A stretch of DNA of 47,775 nucleotides, from contig CAMYLC010000134.1 of the NCBI GenBank assembly GCA_947259195.1, forward strand, positions 1 through 47,775. Direction: 5' to 3'. Position 1 is the first letter of the stretch, and each line of letters opens with the position of its first letter. The DNA comes from Thermoanaerobaculia bacterium. GTDB lineage: Bacteria; Acidobacteriota; Thermoanaerobaculia; Multivoradales; JAHEKO01. The notes beneath the pieces were generated by a model that ran no database searches, was not told where the DNA came from, and saw only the letters and a program-made list of their open reading frames with translations. The position numbers were made by a program, and so were the translations under genes. This document shows, piece after piece, positions 39,212-47,775 of the stretch.

Positions 39212-39617
39212 CGAACTTGACCTCCTTCGGTGTAGGTCGACCTGGATGATTCCCTTCTTGTCGCCTTCGAGGCAGTAGGCAGTAGGGCTATGACCTTCAG
39301 CAATCTAGGGTCTCGACCTCGCTAAGTCAAGCCAAGCGATCTCCCCTCCCCCCGCCCGGAGTAGCGGACGTCCCTCCGAAAATACATCCGCACTCCGGGC
39401 AGCGGGCTTTTGCGTTTCGACATTACCGGCAGGCGCAGGCGAGTCATAACGTTCCGAAGGGTGGTTGACCACCTCACTTTGGGGTAGCTGTCGAACCACC
39501 CGGATGGGTGGCTCGCCGAGATCTCGCCTGATCCGAGCGACCGCCTTGCACGCGTCGACGAATCCTTGTTCGCTGTCACGGCAATACTGCTAAAGTAGGT
39601 CCGCGGAGGCTGAAGAG
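39212..39617. other. Intergenic region with paired hairpins
   Basis: No gene seen. Two hairpins, GGTGGT-TG-ACCACC (39460-39473) and CCACCC-GGAT-GGGTGG (39496-39511), can be replaced by a mutually exclusive pairing of GGGTGGT (39459-39465) with ACCACCC (39495-39501). A weak TAAAGT box lies near 39591. Confidence 0.45.
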
Positions 39618-40112
39618 ATGCACTTCGAACACCCCCACCACGAGCACACACACGAAGAGGTCCACAAGTACCTTCTGGAGCTGTTCGAGAACCCCTACCT
39701 CGATCCAGAGAACGGCCACTTCTATGTCGGCTATGGCAGTACCGTGCTGGAGGTCTCCGTCGAGCCCTACGGCCCGGAAGAGACCATCGTCCTGGTGACG
39801 GCCTATTGTGCGCAGGGCGTCGAACCCGAGGAGGAGCTTCTTCTGGGTCTGCTCGAGCTCAACCATGAGCTTCCCGTCGGGGCGTTCTCCCTCGTCGGCC
39901 GAGACGTTTTCTTTTCCCACGCGCTGTTCGGCAAGACGCTCGATCGAAAGAACCTGTTGGGCTCCATCGCCGCGGTGGCCAACATTTCCGACGACTACGA
40001 CGACCGCATTGTCGAGAAGTACGGCGGGCAGACTGCACTGGCCAGGATTCAGGATACGGGCGGGCGGGCCAAGCGCCGCTCCACGACGAGCGTGGCGGTA
40101 GACAAGGAGTAG
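39618..40112 (+). CDS. YbjN-like (T3SS-chaperone-fold) protein
   Basis: 164 aa. The His/Glu-rich start (HFEHPHHEHTHEEVH) could bind metal. Residues 15-130 fit the YbjN/type III chaperone-like alpha/beta fold: LLELFENPYLDPENGHFYVGYGSTVLEVSV, EELLLGLLELNHELPVGAFSLVG, DVFFSHALFG. This fold occurs in stress proteins and sensors; function is unknown. ATG has GGAGG upstream. The stop codon lies in a hairpin shared with the stop of convergent smpB. Confidence 0.7.
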   Translation: MHFEHPHHEHTHEEVHKYLLELFENPYLDPENGHFYVGYGSTVLEVSVEPYGPEETIVLVTAYCAQGVEPEEELLLGLLELNHELPVGAFSLVGRDVFFSHALFGKTLDRKNLLGSIAAVANISDDYDDRIVEKYGGQTALARIQDTGGRAKRRSTTSVAVDKE

Positions 40113-40125
40113 GCTCTTGCCTACT
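40108..40125. terminator. Hairpin spanning both stop codons of convergent genes
   Basis: AGTAGGC-TCTT-GCCTACT, a seven-base-pair perfect stem. The plus-strand stop TAG (40110-40112) and the smpB stop (40121-40123) are both inside it. There is no U-tract, so it could be a weak bidirectional terminator or an mRNA 3' stabiliser. Confidence 0.5.
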
Positions 40126-40582
40126 GCTCCATCCCCTCCCGCGCCTCTCTGTCCAGCAGCTTCTCTTTTTCCGCCTGTCGCTTGTCGTACAGCCGCTTTC
40201 CCTTGGCGAGGGCGATCTCGACCTTGATCCGATTGCCCTTGAGATAGACCGCGAGGGGAATGCAGGTCTGACCCTGGATCGTCGTGCGACCGAAGATGCG
40301 ATCGATCTCTCGGCGATTCAACAGTAGCTTGCGTGGTCTCTCCGGATCGTGATTCTGTCGGTTGCCATGGCTGTAGGGTCCGATGTGCGCCCCGATCAGC
40401 CAGGCCTCCGCCTCGCGAATCTCGATGTAGGAGTCCTTGAGCTGGACCTTACCGTTGCGCACCGACTTGACTTCGGTTCCGAGCAGGGAGATGCCGGCCT
40501 CCATCCGCTCGAGGATGTGGTAGTCGTGTCTCGCCCGGCGGTTGCTGGCGAGCTGTCTGTTCTTCGACCTGGCTTTGCCCAT
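40121..40582 (-). CDS. smpB: SsrA-binding protein SmpB
   Basis: 153 aa. Delivers tmRNA to stalled ribosomes. Motifs: NRRARHDYHILERMEAGISLLGTEVKSVR, QLKDSYIEI, HIGPYSHGN, RKLLLNRREIDRIFG, GNRIKVEIALAKGKRLYDKR, with a basic tail. Start ATG 40582 gives the standard MGKARSKNRQLASNR N-terminus; the open frame upstream of it is spurious. The ssrA gene is not in the window. Its stop lies in the hairpin shared with the YbjN-like gene. Confidence 0.97.
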   Translation of the reverse strand: MGKARSKNRQLASNRRARHDYHILERMEAGISLLGTEVKSVRNGKVQLKDSYIEIREAEAWLIGAHIGPYSHGNRQNHDPERPRKLLLNRREIDRIFGRTTIQGQTCIPLAVYLKGNRIKVEIALAKGKRLYDKRQAEKEKLLDREAREGMEQ

Positions 40583-40702
40583 CGGACCTGTGTGACTCTC
40601 TCGGCTTGGACTCTGGAACCGGCTCGCTCCCGTGCCTGCCATGCGGCCGCAGGACCGGCAGTCTATCGTGCCGGTCGCGACGTAACCTACCGACGTCAGT
40701 GC

Positions 40703-40708
40703 TAGAGT
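40703..40708 (+). promoter_or_regulatory. Possible -10 box before the DUF4390 gene
   Basis: TAGAGT ends nine bases before ATG 40718, so the mRNA would have almost no leader. The -35 element is not evident. Confidence 0.35.
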
Positions 40709-40717
40709 TGAGAGTCG

Positions 40718-41269
40718 ATGTTTCAATCCACGGCTTGGGTTCTGACCGCCTTCCTGTTTTTCGGCTCGTCGGCCGACAAGCCCTACATGACCGAGCCCGA
40801 GCTGGTGATCGACGGAGGGCGGGCCGTGGTGAGCTTCAATCTCGTGGGAGGCTTCACCGAAGAGCTCTTCGAACAGATTCAGACCGGCCTGGCCACCGGG
40901 TTCACCTACCAGTTCAACCTTCTGAGAGACCACCTGCGCTGGGCCGACAACCGAATCGATACGAGCGAGCTTCAGGTCGTGGCGATGTACAACGCCGTGA
41001 CCCGCGAGTACCTCATCAACTACAAGCAGGACGGCAAACTGATCGACAGCCGGATTGCTCGTGATCGCGAAGAGCTGGAGCAGGCTATGACTCGAATCGA
41101 GTCGATCGCCGCCTTCGTTCTCGGACACGATCTGAACCCCGATAAGCGCTACCTGATCAAGGCCCGGGCCAAGCTGGGCTCTCGCACCATCATGCTGCTG
41201 ATACCGACCCGGATCGAGACCGACTGGGTCACGACCAGGAAGTTCCGACCGCCAGCGACCGAGCCCTGA
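40718..41269 (+). CDS. DUF4390 protein, probably exported
   Basis: 183 aa. A hydrophobic start (STAWVLTAFLFFGSS) is a likely signal peptide. The rest fits DUF4390: LVGGFTEELFEQIQTGLATGFTYQFNL and a beta-rich body ending TDWVTTRKF. In other bacteria DUF4390 genes often precede an NtrY-type sensor kinase, as here with 29 bases between. An accessory periplasmic role for the kinase is plausible but unproven. Confidence 0.78.
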   Translation: MFQSTAWVLTAFLFFGSSADKPYMTEPELVIDGGRAVVSFNLVGGFTEELFEQIQTGLATGFTYQFNLLRDHLRWADNRIDTSELQVVAMYNAVTREYLINYKQDGKLIDSRIARDREELEQAMTRIESIAAFVLGHDLNPDKRYLIKARAKLGSRTIMLLIPTRIETDWVTTRKFRPPATEP

Positions 41270-41298
41270 CGCCGGCTAGCGACAACGATTCGACCTCC

Positions 41299-43512
41299 AT
41301 GGCACTGCGCGAGCGTTTCCAAGCCTACAGGAAGGACACCCGCTGGATCATCGGTGGCCTGGCCATTCTATTGCTGGCGCTCTCCCTCCTCTACTACTTG
41401 ACGCAGCGTGGGCAGGATCTCCCGTCGGAGCTGGTCACCAACAGGGTGCTCCTGTTCGTGCTCTGGTACATCAATCTAACCCTCATCTTAGCGGTCCTGT
41501 TCGTCCTGGCGCGCAATCTCTTCAAGCTGGTGATGGAGCGCCACAATCGGATCCTCGGCTCGAGATTCAAGACCAGGCTCGTCGCCACCTACATTGGCCT
41601 GTCCCTGATTCCCGTGCTGTTGCTGTTCGCCTATGGGAGTCGCATGCTGCAGGGCTGGATCGATCGCTGGTTCGACGAGCCGGCGATTCAGGAAGTGGCC
41701 ACACAGGGACATGCGGTGGCGCAGGAGCTCTTCCGCCAGATCGAGCAGACCGCTCTCCGAGATACCGGGCGGGCGTTGCTCGAGATCGAAGAAGAGAGCC
41801 CGCGAAATCCCCGCCGCCGTCCTCAGGTGCAGCGGCGCATGGGACAGTTGCTCGAGGAGTTGGACCTGGACTTCCTGGCGGTGTACGACGGAACGCAGTT
41901 CGTGCACGCCCTGCTCAACCCTCAGTCGGGCCTGGAAGACCTGCCCGAAGCGGGAGAGCGGTTTCTGGTCGAGGCTCTACGCAACAGCCAGGCCACGCGC
42001 ATGGTTAGCGTGGGTGGCGGTGAGGAACGCCTGGTGCTGACCGCGGTCGCCGCCGCCGGTGACGGGGAGGTTCTCGAAGGCCGCACGCTGACCGTCGCCG
42101 GCACCCTGATCGACGCCGACATCGCCAGCAAGAGCCGACAACTCATCCAGGCCTACCAGGGCTATCGCCAGCTGGAGGTCAGCAAGAGCCGAATCGAGGC
42201 CGGCTACCTGCTCAACTTCCTGATGGTCACCCTGCTCATTCTGCTGGCCTCGTCCTGGGTCGGTCTCTACCTGGCCCGACAGATCACCGTGCCCATCCAG
42301 GCCCTGGCGGAGGCCACCAAGCGCATCTCCGACGGCGACCTGGACTTCCAGGTCGAGGTGGATGCCGACGACGAGCTCGGGGTTCTCGTGCACTCGTTCA
42401 ACAGCATGACGGCGGAGCTCCAACGCAACAAGGAGTTGCTGGAGGAGAGCAACCTGGAGCTGTTGATGTCGAATCAGCGCCTCGCCGAGGAGAGGGCCGT
42501 GATCAGCGCAGTGCTACAGAATCTGGCGGCGGGAGTGATCTCGGTCGACGAAGAGGGCATCGTGCTGACGTGCAACGGCGCTGCCCTCAAGATGCTGCAG
42601 CAGGAAGAGAGCGACTGCATCAGCAGACCGGTGAGGGAGGCGTGGAGCGACCCCGAAAGGGGCAAGCTGGCGGAGCTCTTCGAAATGGATGCCGGTCAAT
42701 CGCGGCGCATCACCCAGGACTTTCGCATGCTGCTGGGCGACGACTGGAAGGCCTTCGAGGCCAAAGTAACGACGATGCAGGATCGCCATGGAATGGTCAG
42801 CGGTCGTGTCATGGTGCTCGAGGAGCTGACCGAGCTGGTCAAGGCCCAGCAGATGGCGGCCTGGAGCGAGGCGGCTCGCCGTATTGCGCACGAGATCAAG
42901 AATCCACTGACGCCGATCCGACTTTCGGCCGAGCGGATGCTCAAAAAGCACGAGCAGAAAGCACCCGACCTGGGCGAGACCCTCGAGGAGGGCGTCGAGC
43001 TCATCAAACGAGAAGTGGAAGCCATGAAGTCGATGGTGGACGAGTTCTCGCGTTTCGCCCGCATGCCGCTGCCCCGGCCCAGCGAAGTGGAGCTCGAGGG
43101 ATTCGTCGACGAGGCCCTGAACCTCTATCGGGGAATCAAACCAGGCGTCGAGGTCACCGCTCGTATCGACGACGATGCCCAGAGCGCGAGATTCGATGCC
43201 GAGCAGATCAGACGGGCGCTGATCAACCTCCTGGACAACGCTCTCGACGCCACCGAGGCCCCAGGCGAAGTCTCGGTAGCTGTCCATCGTCACAACGGCA
43301 GTTTGGAGATCAACATCTCCGATACCGGCGAAGGCATCCCACCTGACGCCAAGGAGAAGCTGTTTCTGCCGCACTTCTCGACCAAGCGCCGCGGCACCGG
43401 TCTCGGCCTGTCGATCGTGCACCGAATCATCAGCGATCACCACGGCACCATCCAGGCAGACGACAACGACCCGCAGGGCACCATCTTCACCATTACACTG
43501 CCCCAGCAGTAG
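41299..43512 (+). CDS. NtrY-like sensor histidine kinase
   Basis: 737 aa. Four membrane segments (about 17-35, 49-72, 93-112, 303-325), with a long extracytoplasmic part between the third and fourth. HAMP (about 325-380), PAS (395-505), HisKA with phospho-acceptor His531 in RRIAHEIKNPLTPIRLSAERM, and HATPase with N-box NLLDNALDATE, G1 DTGEG and G2 GTGLGLS. The domain order is that of NtrY. No NtrX or other response regulator follows; yqeY and selB come next. The partner must be elsewhere, or the AAA+ activator at 33380 may be distantly related. Confidence 0.92.
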   Translation: MALRERFQAYRKDTRWIIGGLAILLLALSLLYYLTQRGQDLPSELVTNRVLLFVLWYINLTLILAVLFVLARNLFKLVMERHNRILGSRFKTRLVATYIGLSLIPVLLLFAYGSRMLQGWIDRWFDEPAIQEVATQGHAVAQELFRQIEQTALRDTGRALLEIEEESPRNPRRRPQVQRRMGQLLEELDLDFLAVYDGTQFVHALLNPQSGLEDLPEAGERFLVEALRNSQATRMVSVGGGEERLVLTAVAAAGDGEVLEGRTLTVAGTLIDADIASKSRQLIQAYQGYRQLEVSKSRIEAGYLLNFLMVTLLILLASSWVGLYLARQITVPIQALAEATKRISDGDLDFQVEVDADDELGVLVHSFNSMTAELQRNKELLEESNLELLMSNQRLAEERAVISAVLQNLAAGVISVDEEGIVLTCNGAALKMLQQEESDCISRPVREAWSDPERGKLAELFEMDAGQSRRITQDFRMLLGDDWKAFEAKVTTMQDRHGMVSGRVMVLEELTELVKAQQMAAWSEAARRIAHEIKNPLTPIRLSAERMLKKHEQKAPDLGETLEEGVELIKREVEAMKSMVDEFSRFARMPLPRPSEVELEGFVDEALNLYRGIKPGVEVTARIDDDAQSARFDAEQIRRALINLLDNALDATEAPGEVSVAVHRHNGSLEINISDTGEGIPPDAKEKLFLPHFSTKRRGTGLGLSIVHRIISDHHGTIQADDNDPQGTIFTITLPQQ

Positions 43513-43640
43513 GAACCCGCCTGAGTGCCAGCGAGACTGCGCCACTGATTCCGTGGGGTAACTGGCAAGGCGCTGCGACGGTAAGCGATGTGGTGTCATC
43601 GGTGAGGAGCAGGAACGCAGCCAGGGTTCTACGGGGGCCG

Positions 43641-43646
43641 TATAAT
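43641..43646 (+). promoter_or_regulatory. -10 box of a likely leaderless yqeY mRNA
   Basis: A perfect TATAAT ends six bases before ATG 43653, with no Shine-Dalgarno between. Transcription would begin at the start codon. Confidence 0.55.
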
Positions 43647-43652
43647 GCCGCC

Positions 43653-44108
43653 ATGACGACACCGCAGCAGATGATCGAGCGGCAGGTGCGGGAGGCCCTG
43701 AAAGCCGGTGATCAGGAGCGCCTCGCCACGCTTCGAATGCTCCTCAGCGCGATCAACAACGAACGTATCCGAACTGGAGCCGAGGTCGAGGAGGAGACCT
43801 TCTGGAGCCTCGTGCGCAAAGGCATCAAGCAACGACACGAGTCGAGCGAGCAGTATCGAGCGGGCCAGAGAGACGATCTCGCTGACAAGGAGGACAGAGA
43901 AGCCGCGATCCTCGAAGCCTACCTGCCTCCGGCGGTGGATGAAGCAGAGCTGTCACAGGCCATCCGCTCGTTCGTCGCGGCCTCGGACCTGAGCGGACCG
44001 CAGGCCATCGGACCGATCATGCAAGCCATGATGGCGCGCTACAGCGGCCGCGCGGATGGCTCCACCATCAATCGCCTGGCGCGCCAGATCCTTGACCAAG
44101 AAGACTGA
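43653..44108 (+). CDS. GatB/YqeY domain protein
   Basis: 151 aa, full-length YqeY type: [26 protein letters not shown] at the N-terminus, [35 protein letters not shown], and the GatB-like C-terminal helices ([28 protein letters not shown]). The related GatB domain contacts tRNA, so tRNA or tRNA-amidotransferase binding is assumed for YqeY. It overlaps or nearly touches selB. Confidence 0.93.
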   Translation: MTTPQQMIERQVREALKAGDQERLATLRMLLSAINNERIRTGAEVEEETFWSLVRKGIKQRHESSEQYRAGQRDDLADKEDREAAILEAYLPPAVDEAELSQAIRSFVAASDLSGPQAIGPIMQAMMARYSGRADGSTINRLARQILDQED

Positions 44109-44121
44109 AAATCCGGACAGG

Positions 44122-46029
<1,908 letters not shown>

Positions 46030-46053
46030 GGCCAAGTCAATGAGAACAGTCTC

Positions 46054-46431
46054 GTGAGCGCCGGCACGATCGCTGTCGTCGGGGCTTCCAAGCACCGTCG
46101 GAAATTCGGCAACAAGTGCGTGCGCGCCTACCAGAGTGCTGGCTGGGAAGTGTTCCCAGTCAATCCTCACGAGGATGAGATCGAAGGCCTCGCCGTCTTC
46201 CGGTCGCTGGAGGACGTTCCGGTACCTTTGGCCAGAATCAGCCTCTACCTTCCTCCGGCCGGAACACGGACACTCCTCGCCGAGTTGGCTGGGATGAGTG
46301 GCACGCAGGTCTGGTTCAACCCAGGCTCGGCCGACCGCCCGGTTCTCGAAGAGGCATCCAGGGCCGGTATCGAGGTGCGCGACGGCTGCTCCATCGTGGA
46401 CATAGGGATGTCGCCAGCCGAATTCCCCTGA
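46054..46431 (+). CDS. CoA-binding domain protein (YccU-like)
   Basis: 125 aa, Rossmann-like CoA-binding fold: IAVVGASKHRRKFGNKCVRAYQSAGWEVFPVNP, LYLPPAGT, VWFNPGSADRPVLEEASRAGI, and DGCSIVD at the end. Matches the small YccU-type CoA-binding proteins, of unknown function. GTG start 25 bases after selB, so probably co-transcribed. Confidence 0.85.
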   Translation: MSAGTIAVVGASKHRRKFGNKCVRAYQSAGWEVFPVNPHEDEIEGLAVFRSLEDVPVPLARISLYLPPAGTRTLLAELAGMSGTQVWFNPGSADRPVLEEASRAGIEVRDGCSIVDIGMSPAEFP

Positions 46432-46437
46432 ACTGCC

Positions 46438-47076
46438 GTGAAACACTGGCTCTTTCAAACTCTTTGCGCCGCAACGGCACGTCGGCTGATGACCCTGACG
46501 TGGATCGGTGTGGCTCTGCTCGCTTCCCATACCGCTGCGGCACAAGAGGGTGGTCTGCAACAGGTTCTCGAGCTCCATGTCGCCCGCTATCCAGCGATGC
46601 AGCCGGAGGATCTCTACAAGCTCCTGCACCAGGCAGCCATGGGAAGCGAGCATGCGATAGCCAGCCGCGAAGCGGCGCGTCAGTGGTTGCTCCGAGAGAT
46701 CGAGACTTTGCAGCGCTCCTCACCCGGCTCCCTCGACGAAGCTCTGATCGAGCCCATCAGCCCGGACGGCCGATTGGTGCGAGTGAATCTACGCCCCTAC
46801 CTCCGGATGGCTGGAGACCACGAGCCTCTGCTCGAAGCCTTCTGGCTGACTGCCGATCGCCTTGCAGGAGATTCCCGCACCCTGGATCTCTACTGTGAGC
46901 AAGCCGTCAATCTGGCACGAGAGGGCACCTTGCCATTCGCACCAGCTGTGCTCGAGAGCCGATTCGCAGAGCTGAAGCAGCAGGGGTATCCAGCTGTCCA
47001 CCATTCGAAGCAGTACACCGCCGAGTATCAACCTGCCTATCGGGTCGTGCTCCGCGAGCTGTTGCCGAGAGTTTGA
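46438..47076 (+). CDS. Exported protein of unknown function
   Basis: 212 aa from GTG 46438, six bases after the CoA-binding gene. The N-terminus has a signal peptide (RRLMTLTWIGVALLASHTAAAQ). The mature part is helical, with a conserved-looking segment DLYKLLHQAAMGSEHAI and, at the C-terminus, GYPAVHHSKQYTAEYQPAYRVV. I do not recognise a named domain. Probably periplasmic. Its position in the selB-CoA-binding operon suggests co-expression only. Confidence 0.6.
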   Translation: MKHWLFQTLCAATARRLMTLTWIGVALLASHTAAAQEGGLQQVLELHVARYPAMQPEDLYKLLHQAAMGSEHAIASREAARQWLLREIETLQRSSPGSLDEALIEPISPDGRLVRVNLRPYLRMAGDHEPLLEAFWLTADRLAGDSRTLDLYCEQAVNLAREGTLPFAPAVLESRFAELKQQGYPAVHHSKQYTAEYQPAYRVVLRELLPRV

Positions 47077-47114
47077 GGCTTCTGGACCCTCCGAGGTCTG
47101 AAATCTCGACTCAA

Positions 47115-47132
47115 ACCACCCCAAAGGGTGGT
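47115..47132. repeat. ACCACCC/GGGTGGT hairpin
   Basis: ACCACCC-CAAA-GGGTGGT, seven perfect base pairs, 38 bases past the stop of the preceding gene. No U-tract follows. It belongs with similar hairpins at 18565-18628 and 39495-39511. Confidence 0.5.
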
Positions 47133-47176
47133 GTCACATAGCTGCGCCTCTGCAAAGCTAGATGGTTGTATTGATT

Positions 47177-47191
47177 CGTAGCGTCGCTACG
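47177..47191. promoter_or_regulatory. 15-base palindrome upstream of the peroxidase gene
   Basis: CGTAGCG-T-CGCTACG, 38 bases before the ATG. Suits a dimeric regulator; a hairpin with a one-base loop is unlikely. Confidence 0.4.
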
Positions 47192-47229
47192 CCGGTTTCC
47201 TGCAATTCGAGTTTTCGGGGAGGAGTTCC

Positions 47230-47775
47230 ATGCCCAACCTTCGACGTCTCTCGCTCATCGCGATCGTTCTCTGCCTGCTAGCCACTACCGGTTCGACGAC
47301 GCTCTGGGGCCAGGCCGCCAAGGGAGTCGCTCAAGCCGACGACTCTGCGTCGGAGACCAACAAGCTCTTTGCCCGTCTGCCGAAACCCGTAAGAGACCGT
47401 GACTACTACGACAATGGTCGGCCAGACCCCCTGAAGGTCGAACTGGGGCGCCTGCTGTTCTTCGACAAGCTGCTCAGCGGCAACAGGAACATCTCTTGCG
47501 CCTCGTGTCATCATTCCCTGACAGACACGGGGGACGGTCTGTCGCTGCCTGTCGGTGAAGGCGGCCGGGGCTTGGGAATGACTCGCGATACGGGCTCGGG
47601 GCTGGACTCGATCCACGAGCGGGTACCTCGCAATGCGCCACCGGTCTTCAATCTCGGCGCTCGTGAGTTCCATCGAATGTTCCATGACGGACGGCTCGAG
47701 GTGGATCCCTCCCAACCTTCCGGTTTCATCTCTCCCGCCGGCGATGATTTTCCTCGAGGCCTCGACAACGTGCTG
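47230..47775 (+). CDS. Cytochrome c peroxidase/MauG family protein, 5' part
   Basis: 182 codons run to the window edge without a stop. A signal peptide (LSLIAIVLCLLATTGSTTLWGQA) directs it to the periplasm. Residues 90-94 are CASCH, a c-type haem site followed by a second His. The LGRLLFFDKLLSGNRNISCASCHH context and the later RNAPPVFNLGAREFHRMFHDGR are characteristic of the N-terminal domain of di-haem CCP/MauG proteins. The second haem site lies beyond the edge. ATG 47230 has GGAGG upstream. It could be a peroxidase or a MauG-like oxidase. Confidence 0.88.
   Translation, partial: MPNLRRLSLIAIVLCLLATTGSTTLWGQAAKGVAQADDSASETNKLFARLPKPVRDRDYYDNGRPDPLKVELGRLLFFDKLLSGNRNISCASCHHSLTDTGDGLSLPVGEGGRGLGMTRDTGSGLDSIHERVPRNAPPVFNLGAREFHRMFHDGRLEVDPSQPSGFISPAGDDFPRGLDNVL

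Overview
The window is GC-rich, densely coded bacterial chromosome. There is no insertion sequence, prophage or CRISPR array in it. Lipoproteins, an OmpP1/FadL outer-membrane protein, a periplasmic Pcm, SelB, CHAD/PPK genes and several SpoIIE-type phosphatases point to a didermic environmental bacterium. Acidobacteriota (Thermoanaerobaculia-like) is my best guess, at low to moderate confidence. Several starts are GTG or TTG, and two look like CTG. Many -10 boxes read TAGACT, TAGAGT or TACAAT.

Positions 1-15808 form an almost uninterrupted phosphate and polyphosphate region. After the 5' end of an M16 peptidase (minus strand) comes a high-affinity phosphate import operon: pstS, phoU fused to a dead phosphotyrosine-phosphatase-like domain, pstC, pstA and two pstB genes. 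The two PstB proteins carry complementary defects, which predicts a heterodimer with one working and one degenerate ATP site. A second operon follows: an HhH protein with a polylysine tail, a CYTH-CHAD protein, a translationally coupled ParA-type ATPase, and two PPK2 genes that look like a split polyphosphate:AMP phosphotransferase. Convergent ppk1, a SixA-like phosphohistidine phosphatase and a fused 2-phosphoglycerate kinase/ApgM-type phosphoglycerate mutase complete it. Together these cover phosphate uptake, polyP synthesis, polyP use as phosphate donor, and probably polyP granule organisation.

Positions 15809-30500 hold housekeeping and stress genes: a CNNM/CorC-like protein, a YkgJ-like cysteine cluster protein, a SpoIIE phosphatase, a metallophosphoesterase, a DUF883-like membrane-anchored protein with 11-residue repeats, a beta-CASP nuclease, tRNA-Ala(CGC), an aromatic amino acid ammonia-lyase with an Ala-Cys-Gly MIO triad, an LssY-domain lipoprotein, RmuC, an exported Pcm, MtaB, and a TldD/PmbA protein.

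Positions 30517-34858 are regulatory. A GAF-SpoIIE phosphatase, a STAS protein and an RsbW-like kinase form a partner-switching module. Upstream lies a GAF/AAA+/Fis activator whose sigma54-contact loop is not GAFTGA. Positions 34918-47775 hold uvrA, a FadL-family porin, a YbjN-like protein, smpB, DUF4390 with an orphan NtrY-like kinase, yqeY, selB, a CoA-binding protein, an unknown secreted protein and the 5' part of a MauG/cytochrome c peroxidase gene.

Intergenic DNA carries recurring small structures: ACCACCC/GGGTGGT hairpins at three sites, CTAGGGG-rich stretches 3' of two genes, perfect palindromes near 33262 and 47184, and -10 boxes placed so close to ATG that leaderless mRNAs are likely.
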